Of a stretch of 64,000 bases of DNA, positions 35,335 through 47,369 are shown in pieces; within the stretch, counting starts at the first letter, position 1, and each line of letters starts with the position of its first letter. Origin of the DNA: Asterias rubens (taxonomy: Eukaryota; Echinodermata; Asteroidea; Forcipulatida; Asteriidae); assembly GCF_902459465.1 (NCBI RefSeq), contig NC_047077.1:3286001-3350000 (forward strand), in the 5' to 3' direction. Position numbers and translations under genes: made by a program. Under the pieces are notes generated by a model. That model did no database searches. It was not told the DNA's origin and saw only the letters and a list, made by a program, of their open reading frames with translations.

Positions 35335-36582
35335 ACTGAAATAATCAAACTGACACAAGTCACTGGCATAATAAAGAACTTCGTTCAGGTCTAATAAATT
35401 TACCTAACTAAAGACCCTTGTTAACGTTGGTTCTCCTTTTGCCATTTGGCATGTATGTATGGAGGACTTTCCGTATTCAGCCACCATCATCATAGGCCTA
35501 CCACTTTGTCACTCATTTTCACAAAAAGAAATATATCATTTGAATAAAAAAGTGGTGGCAGGCTTTGGACATGTTTCCCTTCATGTTTCCTTTCCAATAA
35601 TGGCGGAATTAGTTATACATGATGGAAATAAGTTTGTCTTTGTTCAACACCATTAGTTTTGCACGCAAGGCGGCGAGATGGTGTTTTCAGTTTAGTTTCT
35701 AAAACAATTGGTCCAATTTACTTTATTTATAATGTCAAAAAACAAACTAGAGAAAGTTTCAAATAAGAGTTTGAAGTCTCTTCACTTACCGGTTATAAAT
35801 TCAATTCTTGGAAAACTTGGATAGCGAGGCAAATTTCAACAACAGCGGGAGAAAAAGTCCGCGTGTGTTCCGTTGTGTTGATTTTTGGCGATTTGTTTAC
35901 TTTTTAACAACTTTTGTTTACCTGATGTCGCACGCGCGCGTCTCTAGCTCTTTTTGAAGTTAACTTTTTTCTTTCTGCCCGTGTAGATGATGTAAGATTA
36001 TTTTTTCCCCATGATTTAAACACGAGCCTTTTTACCGAAAAATTATTGTCTTTTTTTAGTCAATACTTTCTTTTTGTGTGTTTTATTGAGGTTGTTGGTA
36101 AGTTATTTGTTAAGAGTGAGACAGCACGAGCTACGAGGATTAAAACATGCCCTTTAGAAAAGTGGGTGGAAACAGTTCGAACGTTCGACTCAACAAGACA
36201 AAGAAGTATGCGCGCGCCTTTAAGCCTAGTCACACTCTCATGCTAAAAAAAATACAATTTTTCGTCTATGAATGGGCATCCTTGACCAAGATGGTCAATA
36301 AAGCATAATGATTTTCAAAAAAAAATTAAACGTTATTTTCCCTGGCGCCTCACAAAGTTAACGCCAACTTTTTCTTCCTCCATCATGCATCAACAGAGGG
36401 CGCTATTTCCAGAAAACAACTTCTTCCGAGAAATAGACAGGTAGCGAAATTATATAAATAACAATACTGAGCCTATGCCTATACTACAGTACAGGCACCA
36501 GACAGTTCTTCTAGAATAAAAAAAATCTCATGTGTTACGCGGACCGAGGTGTGTGATCTACGCTAAAAAGACAACCATAATC
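35335..36582. promoter_or_regulatory. Head-to-head promoter of the kinase gene and PDCL3
   Basis: On the minus strand a donor (ACCG followed by gtaagtg) at 35790 ends the kinase 5' untranslated exon, joined to the acceptor at 35336 just before the first coding exon. On the plus strand the PDCL3 start ATG lies at 36583. The roughly 700 bp between the two first exons contain a CpG-rich patch (GCACGCGCGCGTC, 35930) and no clear TATA box. Start sites are not visible. Confidence 0.5.
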
Positions 36583-39500
36583 ATGCAGGTTTGTTTGTTT
36601 TTTGTTCACTTGTAATTGATGTTTAAGACCAATAGAAGCATGAATCAACGTTAACATTTTCTGAATTAAAAAAATCCCCGTGTAGCACTTTTTAAACCTG
36701 TGTGTGTCGCGAATGTGTTTACAAAGTCTATACAAAGTTGTGAATGTCTGACATGAATGAACAAACACAAATCTCGATTTACTTCCTTATTTGGGTGTAT
36801 ATTTAAAACACGTTCAATGACGTAATGATGAGTGGGAAATTACTATCGCCACACACACTAAATAACAAAACCATTCAATTTACTTTGTTATGTTGAATGA
36901 AGTTTGACTTGATTGAGTGAGCCATCATCATGTTTGATGAACTTCAATTCAACTTAACTTCAACTTGGACTTCGACTGGGTCTTTCTAATTCTACCTCCA
37001 TGCTTGGAGTTAGACCAAGCCAGATGACTCAGTCAGTGAGTTAGTAACTGCGCCAGGGCATGCTGGGCTGGGGCGCTGTCCAGTGTCTGTCTGCTTGTAT
37101 TTTGAAGAAGAAAAAGTACAGTTGTGGGTCTATGGTTGTCTTGACAATGCTGCTGCTGGCTATATTCCTTGCGCTGCACTCCAATTTTACTTCCTTTGGG
37201 CTTGAAATGTGAATTTTTTTTTTTTTTTAAAAGGTCAAAAAAGCGTTTCAGCTGCCAGTTTCTCCAGAGAAATATTTTTAAAAGGGATGTAAAGTCCAAC
37301 ATGAATAATAACATGTAAAAAAGGATGTTTGTTTGATTTGAACTTTATAAATTGGTGTACCACTACCATTCTTTGTATCTATCTGTTTGTTGTTAAATAA
37401 TTTTAAGCGTTTTTGTCTGTACTGTATGAATCATGGCCAGTTTTAATTTCCCTAGTGTGGGATAATAAAGTGGGATAATAATATCTTATCTTATCTTATT
37501 CACTACATTAACATGTAAATGCAATGAAATTTATTGACACAATCTTGTATGATCATTTCCCAGAACCCAAATGAAGATACAGAATGGAATGATATCCTGA
37601 GGGCGAAGGGCATCATTCCGCCCAAAGAGGCTGAGGTGACTGAAGATGACATCTTGGGAATGATGGAACAAGCAGTCAAGGAGAAGACGGAAGGTAAGGG
37701 GGTGTGGTCATGGGTGTGGTTAGCTTGTTGCTGGCGTGAGGCGTGGCGAGGGGCACTGCCCTGAGTAGTGACATTGGTAGCTTATCACCAGGGTCAAAGG
37801 ATAAATCCAGACTTTTGAATGGTCCTTTTTCACAGTTCTCGTCAGTAGTGCACATGCTCAGACCTACATGCGCAATACTAAGGATGTGCGCGCTCGCTCA
37901 GAGCCGCAAAAAATTGACCATTATGTCTGCTTACGCCAGCATCTCAAAAGTCTCTCACTGAAGCAGACTTTCTTTAGAGATTAACTTTGTAGTTAAAGCC
38001 ATTGGACACTTTCGGTAAACAGTATTGTCCAAGGCCCACACTTCGTGTATCACAACTAATATATAAAATAACAAACCTGTGAAAATTTAGGCTCAATTGG
38101 TCATCGGAGTCGGGAGAAAATAACGGTAATACCCTTGTTTCCGCATGTTTCGCTGTGTCATGACATGTGCTTAAAATAAATCTGTAATTCTCGATATGGA
38201 GAATTGATATTGTGTTCATGTTTTCTCAAAAAGTAAAGCATTTCATGGGAAAATATTTCAAGAGAAGTCTTTCACCATTACCTTCTGTAAACCCTGTAAG
38301 TTATTTGTAAATCTGTGAACTTTTTTTTTTATTATTATTATTTTTTTTTTTACATAATGCTGATTTATTGGCAATATTACCATGAAAGATACCAAAAAAG
38401 TCACATGTTGAAGTTTCAGAGAGGCAAAAAGCACACAGAAAATGCAAGAGGTGGACAATAGTTATAAAGGAGACAAAGGGGTTGGATGGAAGGGGCTGGT
38501 TTGACCACAAGAATTTGTATACGTGTATACATTGATATTAAAGTATTGATGTGCACTGTGTCCACAGGGAAAGCAATGGAAGACATGACGATGGGTGAGT
38601 TGGACGAACTGGAAGATGATGAAGATGAAGAAGTTCTTCTACAATACAGGTGAGCAACTACATGCCAAGATCCTACTCAAAAAGGAAGATCCAGAATTAT
38701 GAAATATCTATTAACTTAAAGGAAAGAAATACGTTTGATAATCATTCTTAAAATAAATGACAATAAAAACTTTTGGGTAGAAGCCTGTACAGCAGCTTTG
38801 GATAGTATAAAGCATTTTGAGAAAACATTTCACTTCTGCAGTAGTGTGGTTATGTAAAAAGATATCTGTTTTTATGCTTCAAACTTCTGCGTGGTCATAA
38901 TTTTTTGATCCAGATATTTGGCCGTATCTCAAAAACGCAACCACCTTCTGAAATAAAATTTTCACATGTTAGTTTGATTGTATACATCTACATTTATTTA
39001 GATTTATTGCAATCTAACGCTTAAAACAACAACGGTAAACTTTGCCTTTAAGTTACACTGATCTGTATACTAGACAAACAAAATGGCTCTTCCGTGGTTG
39101 TAAATTGTTTCTCGATTTGAACTCCCAGACAGCAAAGAATGGCTGAAATACAGAGACTTCAAAGAAAAGAAAAATACGGTGAAGTGAAGGAAATTTCAGC
39201 TCAAGATTACGTCCGAGAAGTAAATCAGGCAGGAGAAGGAGTTTGGGTTGTACTTCATTTATTCAAGCAGGGGTAAGTAAAAGGAATGGAACAGCATTGG
39301 TTTCCGACCAAGTAGAAGTTGATCAGGGCCCAGTTTCATAGAGCTGCTAAGCACAAAAATTTGCTTAGCATGACATTTTTGCCTCGATAAAAACAGGATT
39401 ACCATACAAATTTTCACGTGATTTTCAGGATAAATAAGCAAACGACAGCTGATTACCAGTAACAAGCAATATACAGCAACTGACAATTTGGTTGGTAATC

Positions 39501-41258
39501 ATGTTTTTATCAAGGAAGAAATTTCATGCTAAGCAAATTTTTGTGCTTAGCAGCTCTATGAAATTGGGCCCAGGCTGGCTCAGTGGTTTCTTCCCCTGCC
39601 TTTCACCTCTGTGGACCCCGGTTGGATCCCACCTCAGACCGGACAATGGTTCAAATCCCACCTCAGACCAAAGCCTTGCATGTAGATCGAGTTTAAAGTC
39701 CCTACCTGATTGTGTGGGTTTTCCCCATTGGTGTTTTCCTCCCACATCTAAAACTGAACCTTCTCATTTCCGATTTATTTGTTATTGGTGCTAATTGTGC
39801 TGTTGTGTAATAAAAAATAAATACTTTTTAACTGATCCTATTTACTTATTTATAATTAATCAAAACCTGGAGAAATGTTACTTGTCCTTGGACATGAGAG
39901 GTGAACAACAACTTAGAACAGTTAAGATAGGAGAGGGTTTAGGTAGTTGTTCTAGTTCACAAACCGAACACCCAATAAGGGCCCAACATAGCACCAATTA
40001 CTACAGAACTTGGCGCTTATGGTGCATTGTAATGGTTCTATTTGCTGTAAGCGCATAAATTAGCATCACTATTCAAAAAGGTTCCAGAATTTTGCTTCAA
40101 AATGAGCTTGTGAATAATTTTTGATAATCAATAAATCAAGTTTCTATTTTAAATCATAAAATCAAATTTGTATTGCAATTGAGCCATGTAACTGAACTGT
40201 GCTTGCTTTGAATCGTATTTATTTTGTTAGTAATGACTTAATTCTTTGTTACAAACTCCCATTTAAAACTGATGCCTTTATCTCCAACAGTATCCCCCTG
40301 TGTTCTCTCATCAACCAGTACCTCACACAACTAGCTGCTAAGTTTCCTGCCACGAAATGTTTAAAAAGTGTCTCCACGACATGTATACCCAACTACCCAG
40401 ACAAGAATCTTCCCACAATCTTTGTGTACTTTGAGGGGGAGCTCAAATCACAAATTGTTGGGCCGGTTGACTTTGGCGGGATGAATTTAACAATAGAAGG
40501 TGAGCCGTCAAGTATTTTACTCTTGTGACTCAGATTCCTGTATTGTCAGCTTCTCACAATGGGGGACTTTAAAGACGGTATGAGCAATTTTGGGTGTGCA
40601 CCTTGGTTTACTAAAAGTTTACTATTTTGACTGGAACCCAAGCTGGCAACTATTGGTTAACTACTGTGGTCAACCATTTGGAACCAGCTTTGGGACCATA
40701 CCGATAGCCTGTTTCATGCTCACACATGTAAAGCGCAGAAGGGAACCGATGACATTATAGCGAAAAGGCAGAAGGCAATGTAGTGTTGCAGTAGTACCTA
40801 TGGTTGACTAGGCTACCAAACGAGTTGTTTAAGTGTGTGTGTCACTGCGCATGTACGTTGCTGGTCAGTAGTCAATCCAGTAACAATTATCGTTAAGAGG
40901 GATTTGCCCTGGTGTTCCTGGCTGTGGCTGCTGAATGCGCCGTAGCACCTTGTAAACCCTTATAAGGTGCTACATAACTGGGTCTCAAAACTCATAACTT
41001 CAATAATCTTTCTGTACAAATGTATTGTACTAAGCGCCTCGAGTACCTTGTTGGTAGTAAGTGCGCTATATAAGACTTTGGTTATTAATTTTATTACTAC
41101 AGTATTATTATTATTTCTCCACAGAGTTAGAATGGAAGTTATCTGAAATGGGTGCTGTACTATCAACCCTTGAAGAGAAGCCCCAGCCAAAGACAAGATC
41201 AACGCTCAGCTTTGCCGCCGGTCGAGATCGTGATGACGATTCAGATGATGACTACTAA
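36583..41258 (+). CDS. PDCL3: Phosducin-like protein 3
   Basis: Coding exons 36583-36588, 37564-37693, 38568-38649, 39129-39272, 40291-40499 and 41125-41258; 705 bases, 234 residues (human PDCL3 is 239). The first exon carries only ATG CAG (Met-Gln) before its donor, and exon 2 continues [13 protein letters not shown], the conserved N-terminus of the family. An acidic linker ([12 protein letters not shown]) follows, then a thioredoxin-like fold ([20 protein letters not shown] ... [18 protein letters not shown] ... GGMNLT) without the CxxC redox pair, and a Asp-rich C-terminus ([10 protein letters not shown]). In animals PDCL3 binds the CCT/TRiC chaperonin and helps fold client proteins such as actin and tubulin in the cytosol; this role follows from the family. 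The gene is divergent from the kinase gene. Confidence 0.95.
37993..38335 (+). mobile_element. MITE2 copy in PDCL3 intron 2
   Basis: It begins TTAA + AGCCATTGGACACTTTCGG and follows the MITE2 consensus to TAAATCTGTGAACTTT, where it runs into T/A homopolymer and loses its right end. Confidence 0.8.
39326..39571. mobile_element. CATAGAGCT foldback MITE in PDCL3 intron 4
   Basis: GGGCCCAGTTTCATAGAGCT at the left pairs with AGCTCTATGAAATTGGGCCC at the right. Inner arms AAATTTGCTTAGCATGA/AGCAAATTT also pair. About 246 bp, no coding region. Confidence 0.85.
39572..39830 (+). repeat. SINE family B, copy 1
   Basis: It starts AGGCTGGCTCAGTGG, carries a B-box-like GGTTCAAATCCC, then the conserved body GGGTTTTCCCC...TTTTCCTCCCACATC and a TTGTGTAATAAAAAATAAA tail. 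It matches 60445-60664 along its length. Confidence 0.75.
40885..41100 (+). repeat. SINE family D-related segment in PDCL3 intron 5
   Basis: Its reverse complement matches the tail half of the SINE D copy at 11640-11955 (GAGACCCAG..TAGCACC, CACCAGGGCAAA). It ends 25 bases before the last PDCL3 exon. Confidence 0.55.
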
Positions 41259-42165
41259 CTAAGTAACAAGAAACAACTTCAAAGGGATAGGTTCCAAAAT
41301 GTCAGGTTGGGGCAATTACATGGCAATTACTATCCTGATCAAATGAGTAGCATTCTGTCAAGACCTTCATGCGATCACAGTCTATTGTTATACCAAAATA
41401 AGGCCTGTAAATTTACCATCCAATATGTCCACTTGAGTCGACTACACGCTATTTATTGTTCCTGATCAAATGACTGACATTCTTTCAAGATTGTGTTGCC
41501 GGACATAAAAAAACAAAGGAAAGCATACAAAGACATTCATACTGTAACCCTAATTACTGTACAAAAATAGGGCCACTCAATATTCCATCCTGTGTCAGTT
41601 TTTCAATTGCTGTAAATAGAAGAGGTGTACAATGGCTGAAGCTTCGATGATGACGGTATTACTCAATTGGAAAATGTCAGACAGGTAGAGTGATAGCTTT
41701 GCAGTGAGTAATAGGCTAGTGAGTAATGCCTGTAGCCATGATGAAGGTCTATATCGATGGAATTACTCAATTGGAAAAGTCAGATCAGTAGAGTGATTGC
41801 TTTTCAGTAAGTCATGCCTTCCTTTTTCTCTTTGAGAAGATTTCTGACCCAGAAGGAGGAGATTGGATGGGTATAGATCTTTATCATGCTCCCTCCATCT
41901 TGGTCATGTTCCCGTATCGTATAACAATAATGAGTGCTAATAATCATTTTGCAAATAGGAACCAGATTATTTTGTTCTTCCAGCCTCGGTTTGGTAACAT
42001 TGATATAAATGGGAGAATTTCAAGATGGCTGCACCATGATAAATGTCTATTGAGTTGGAATAGTTGAGTTTGAAACATCTTGGAGATTTGCGAACCATGG
42101 ATTGACTGATATTGTAGAGATGATATCATCACCTCAAGATCAATGCATTTGCCCAATCTACTTGA

Positions 42166-42171
42166 AATAAA
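42166..42171 (+). terminator. Candidate PDCL3 poly-A signal
   Basis: AATAAA lies 0.9 kb after the PDCL3 stop codon. The intervening 41259-42165 would be the 3' untranslated region; it has two related segments sharing TACTCAATTGGAAAA(T)GTCAGA. Confidence 0.45.
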
Positions 42172-42692
42172 TTCTTATCATAGATTTTATTTATTACTTT
42201 TTTAGATATGTATTATTCAAATAGAGCTCATTTTGATTTGATTTCCTTGTTAACAAGGCAGCTATTTAGGTAAGCTACAATATATACCAACAAATATGCT
42301 AATTACACTCACGCATGCCTACAAACACTTGGTTGGCAAACTCATTAAAGTTGTGAACTACGAAGACGCACAAACATGCGTTACACAACCATCACCCCAT
42401 GTAAAAAGGCACAATGTTCTCTCATTTTTCAAACCAGTATGTGTGGATGTGTGCGCGTGATGTGCAAGTTACATGTTTCATGGGAAGAGTATATTGGTAT
42501 CAACAGCTGCATTTGTAATTTTCTTTTTTTAGTAATAAAAAATAGTGCCTAGATGGCATCAGATAGAAAATGATTAACACAATGATTTACGGTGTACATT
42601 TTTTTCCCAACTTTTCCTGTAATATATGTATTACTGTATTACTGACACTGTATATGGGGCTAATACACCTTATTACTATCTACTACTGTTTT

Positions 42693-43118
42693 CTGGGGAG
42701 CATACAACATCACCCCCCCCCCCCCCCCCCAATTGGTTAATCCAACACAATAATACATGTACTGTCTATCTGCCCTATCAGGTTATCATGTTGTACACCT
42801 GGGTTAAGAGAAGCCTTTATGGTTAAGTGCAACGTACAACGTGGGGAGCACACAGCACCCCCCCCCCCCAGTTGGTTAATCTAACACAATAATACATGTA
42901 CTGTCTGTCAGTCCTAGTAGGTTATCATGTTATACATCTGGGTTAAGGGAAGCTATTATGGGTAAGTGCAACATACACTGTGGGGAGCATACAGCACCCC
43001 CCCCCCCCCCAAATTAGTAAATCCAACATGTTAACAAAATACTTTCTATCTGCCCGTTCACCTTTCAGGTTATCATGTTGTACATCTGGGTTGAAAGAAG
43101 CAATTATGGTTAAGTGCC
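42693..43118 (+). repeat. Three-unit tandem repeat, each unit holding a poly-C tract
   Basis: Units of about 140 bp start GGGGAGCAYACA(A/G)CA, then C runs of 11-18, then TTGGTTAATCCAACACAATA and GGTTATCATGTT(G/A)TACA, and end GGTTAAGTGCAAC. The units differ by scattered substitutions and C-run length. Confidence 0.85.
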
Positions 43119-43119
43119 T

Positions 43120-45008
43120 TGCTGAATATATCTTGGCTGTGAATCAAATCCACACTCCATGAACACTCACAAACACCACACCAAGTTAGGAGGCAAGAAG
43201 ACCACTACTGGTTTTCAGGAGTTTGCATTTTTATAAATTACACCCCTTGTTTATAACAAAGATATATTGTTTGAGATAAAAATAATAGCATTTCAACATT
43301 TGTATTTAGTGTTTGCTGCCAAAACAGCAAGGTGAAGCAATGCGCGATTCGGATTGGCTCATCAGCCCAAAGTCTCAACCTCATCCGTTCATCTAGACTT
43401 GATGACAATTCGTTAGCACTGCCCATTACATACACACATTCTGCCGTGCATGCAACAGTCACAGTGCGATAATAAATACATGCAACGGTCGTAGGTAGCG
43501 CATGGCTGGTAAATGCGACTGGCTCACACACATACTGGGATCGAGGATGTGTGTACTGTCCCCGTAACTACACCGCCCTTAACCGTAATTACCGACTTGA
43601 TTTTAAGACTACCTTTCATCTGGCAGCATCATCTAAACTGCCATAGCGCCCTCTTTTGCCCAATAGTTGGGTCACCGAACCGTGACGACCGACCGTGTGA
43701 ACAACCGCGGACTTCGCTTCCATAGCAACGGCGTCCTACCATTATCTAGCTGTACTACAATCCATTCATACGTGAGTCAACACAATGTACCCCAAGCCCT
43801 GTGTGTAAACTGCCCCACGGAGTTTTGTCGGTATCAAGATTTGACAGCATTAGTTTGGTGCTGTATTGAAATCTACTTGTAAAGTCTATGAAAAGTGTTT
43901 GCAACAGGGCAACAGGTGCCTACAGCAACAAGTGAACGCGTTCACAATTGGACTTTAATACAACATCATAAATTGCTGATTTAGATGTATATCATCAACC
44001 GATTGCCTGTGTGTTTGGCGACCCGTGATTCGCAGTGTAAGAACAGTGGTTGCCCGTGTCATTTTCTCAGACGATTTATAAATGAGCCCTATAGCTGGAT
44101 GTCATCAACTTTATAAAATGAAGGTGAAAGTTACATGGTCCTTGGCTACTACGTGCCGTTTTTGAGTGGAGGCTACGCCGGGAACATAAACATTTCGCTG
44201 CAAATTTTGTTACGAGACTGCATGAAAGTCTACCAGCCTCATCGGATTTAACTTCTTGGGAAAGTGACAATTTCACGGAACAATAATAATCAAGCTGTGG
44301 CCTTTAAACAGCATAATTATTTTAAATGATTCGTTTGGAAATCTGCTCGCTGGAACATTGTGTTCACCAACTAATGGTCTCGTTATTCACTGGAAAAGCC
44401 AGGCTTTATTGTCAGTCACACAACTACTGACACATGGAGACTAAACAACGAGCTTGCAGTAGCTTGTGCTCATAGAAACACTTCCTGGTTTCAGCGTGAG
44501 TAACGGAAACATCCCCGGGCAACACGAGTGTTATTCCCGGCGGCACAGTTGCTCCAGACACAATAGAATAAACACTATTAACGAGTAACACTGAGTGATT
44601 CATGTAGTAATCAAACGGCAAAGGTTATAGGCGAATGTTATTAATTGTGTGTTGTGACTTTGTTCGGCGCTGGTGTATTTCATGTGTGGACTATGAACCA
44701 TCACTATACACGAAACTCTAATGGGCATTATAGTGAGATAAATGCAATCATTCGAGAACAAAAATATGCATAATTCAAATAGGCGGTCTGTGAATTATTA
44801 AATTATCCACAATCACTGTTGATAACACATGTAGATTTCTGAACGATACGGGCATCGACGAGTTTGCTTCAAATTAAAACTGGTTTGTTTTCAGACTATA
44901 AATTCAAGTTGAAATTTGAAGTTATTAACTCAGTCGTATTGGATCTGTAAGAAAAAACTGCTGGCCCAGTTTGTACTTCAATTAACTTTCTAACTAATTA
45001 CGCAGAAC
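43120..45008 (+). other. Upstream region of the methyltransferase-like gene
   Basis: No supported coding region. A branch-point-like ctaac followed by acgcag ends at 45005, 13 bases before the start ATG. It looks like a splice acceptor, so the gene probably has a 5' untranslated exon somewhere in this stretch. Confidence 0.5.
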
Positions 45009-45018
45009 TAAGCTGAAA

Positions 45019-46071
45019 ATGGCTACTAATGACTTGAGGCTTTCGGTTCCACTCTGTCTGCCGAAACATCCCCAGCCCTTCGCGGTCATCAGTGAGCACT
45101 GGCAGGACAAGCTCCAACTCAGCTCACCACGTTCAGACAATACTGACTCTCCGGAAGATGATATTTACAGCTTCGGTCAGGTCTACGAGGAGAGCCTTTA
45201 CAAACTCATTCACAAACATCTTGAGCTGGACACCGACAATCGCCTGGCATACGTTGGTGCCAATAAAGGCAGCCTTGCAGAGAAAATCAGGGAGAAGTTT
45301 TGTCTTTTGCAGCCGATGGTCAACATTTTCCCGGGGCTTATTCATTACCAGCAGACACCCAATCAGAGGATGCTACCCTTCAAAGTATGTCATGTCGGAG
45401 CGGAAGAGTACTTCCGTCAACTTGCAGACGATCTGATCAAGGACCACAAGGAAGCGCCTTTTGATAAAATCATCTTGAAGGACTCCGTGGAGCACTTCAC
45501 CAACCTCGCCGAGACCTTCTCGCACATTATGAGAACATTGAGTGAGACTGGCAAGATGTTGATTATTCACCGACCAGGACCCATGAGCACCTTGCCGGTC
45601 TTCAGTGAAGCCACACGGCGTTTTGCCGAGGAGGACTCGACAGACGAACCGTACATCAAGATAATCCGGAGCCTTCAGGATGCCAAAGTGGACGCCAAAT
45701 GGGAGGTGGAGACCGTACCCATTATCATGCCAAAGGTTAAATGGCTAGCAATGCTCCAGGAGCGGTTCCCGCCTCAGATGGAGATCATAAGTAACTATCA
45801 AGTTCAGACTGGTCTCCGGGAACTCACAGAAGGGATGTTCAAATACCAAGGGGAGCAAGTTGAGTTCTTCGACCGACTGCTATTGATTACGGCATCGCAT
45901 AGAATGAAGAACAGTGAGTATCCGAGTATTCAGCGACATGGAGCAGCCGCCGGGAAACCTTACCCGGGTCTAATGGACATGAAGTACACGTTAAAAGTCA
46001 CTCCAGATATTTATGGTCACGTGAACAAACGAGTGGAAGAAGAGGACAAGAGAAACAAAATATTATTTTAG
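45019..46071 (+). CDS. SAM-dependent methyltransferase-like protein
   Basis: A single uninterrupted coding exon gives 350 residues. The start follows an acceptor-like site, and the coding GC is clearly higher than that of the flanks. Residues about 75-92 (RLAYVGANKGSLAEKI) resemble motif I of class I methyltransferases with a weak glycine pattern. FDKIILKDSVEHFTNL (about 149-164) sits where motif IV/post-motif residues are expected, and the following LSETGKMLIIHRPG fits the fifth strand region. The rest (a KVKWLAMLQERFPP helix region and a polar C-terminus) belongs to no family I recognise. A methyltransferase fold is likely; catalysis and substrate are unknown. It may be an intronless lineage gene or an old retrocopy. 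No signal peptide or membrane segment. Confidence 0.78.
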   Translation: MATNDLRLSVPLCLPKHPQPFAVISEHWQDKLQLSSPRSDNTDSPEDDIYSFGQVYEESLYKLIHKHLELDTDNRLAYVGANKGSLAEKIREKFCLLQPMVNIFPGLIHYQQTPNQRMLPFKVCHVGAEEYFRQLADDLIKDHKEAPFDKIILKDSVEHFTNLAETFSHIMRTLSETGKMLIIHRPGPMSTLPVFSEATRRFAEEDSTDEPYIKIIRSLQDAKVDAKWEVETVPIIMPKVKWLAMLQERFPPQMEIISNYQVQTGLRELTEGMFKYQGEQVEFFDRLLLITASHRMKNSEYPSIQRHGAAAGKPYPGLMDMKYTLKVTPDIYGHVNKRVEEEDKRNKILF

Positions 46072-46545
46072 AAAGAAACAACGCGGGACTCATTTTGCTT
46101 TAAATGTAGTGATGAAGTAGGCAATGCAATAGTCAAGTGAAACTAATTGAATTCCAAAATCTGTGTTGTTTTTTATTTTGATATTATCGTTTTCGCGCGT
46201 TTTTGTTTTTTTTTCGTTTTTTTCGTATTTTTTTTTTCAGGGGGGGGGGTATCTACCTATAAGTTGCAGATAGACCGACTTTCGCCGAATTATATGCCCA
46301 TTTGTGATTCTGTTTCCCTGAACGAATTTCAAAGGACGAAATGGTTTCAAAACGATAAACGTTGGGATAATATGCCTACACAATATTTACAACAAACAAT
46401 GCAAATTTTTTTGTGCATGGCTGGTGGGTGGCCTGAGAATGTCGGGATATCGACAATGACTCGTTTGGCGGTTTCGTTACAAAACAGCAGATAGTTTTCG
46501 TGCAATAGCTGATGATTCAAGCTTATTATTGCCTCAAATCTATCA

Positions 46546-46551
46546 AATAAA
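46546..46551 (+). terminator. Candidate poly-A signal of the methyltransferase-like gene
   Basis: AATAAA about 475 bases after the stop codon, in AT-rich sequence. Confidence 0.4.
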
Positions 46552-46559
46552 ATAAGTAG

Positions 46560-47320
46560 TCCTATTTGTAGAGTATATGAAAAGAGATCAGCAGTTTAAA
46601 GTTAAACTTGTAGCAGCCAATTTTCTTTTAGACGTTTTAAAGTGAAAACTTAGCAATTACGCAATTAAAAAACCACTGGTTTGCTATGAGGGATAAGGCG
46701 AAATGTACTCCTAGTACAGTATCACTCGAAAAGAACCGTCGACTAATTTACTACATGTTCTCAATAATTACTAAGCTAAAAAGTAATTTCACTGTAACTT
46801 GAATACTGATTAAAACAAATTATGCAAATAATCATTTCCTCAATGCTCATAAGTACATGCAGTATACAACAGCCTAACCATTATTTTAAAAAAAACTTCC
46901 ATTTTAAACAATGCACCAACAAAACTGTCTGTCAAAAAAGTTAAAACAAATAAATAGACATGTACATGTATCTTTCACATTGGGCAAAAGCAAGCAGTTT
47001 GTTTTTAAGGATGACGAAATAAATTTAAATATCCTCCGTATTTGTTGCTGTAAATGTGTTTGTGTTCATTTTATAAGGGGTTGTTTTCGTTTTGTTTGTA
47101 TTTATTCATAACATTTTTGTTTGGGTGGGGGGGGGGCGGACGTGCCATCTAAAAACTTCCTGTTATGAATTAATCTGGGTCCCAATGTATAGTCTGACCC
47201 AATTCTGGGTCAGTATGGCCAACATAATCTGTGTTAAAATGACCTAGGAAAAGTCAAACTGACGTAGAATCCATGCATAGCGTGACCTAGTCTTGGTCCA
47301 AGCAAGACGCCGCTATATCA
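46560..47320. other. Intergenic, no gene seen
   Basis: AT-rich, with a short G run near 47130. Nothing supported. Confidence 0.5.
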
Positions 47321-47324
47321 TACT

Positions 47325-47369
47325 CGTAACGTAACGTAACGTAACGTAACGTAACGTAACGTAACGTAA
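47325..47369 (+). repeat. Pentanucleotide microsatellite (CGTAA)n
   Basis: Nine near-perfect tandem copies of CGTAA. The sequence is short and lies in an unremarkable AT-rich gap. Confidence 0.95.

Noticed and set aside
42693-43118. Possible CRISPR-like array because of spaced repeats
   Set aside because: Three long diverged units with homopolymer runs in an animal genome; no short identical repeats with unique spacers.
47325-47369. Possible telomere-like repeat
   Set aside because: The unit is CGTAA, not TTAGGG, and only about 45 bp long. It is an ordinary microsatellite.
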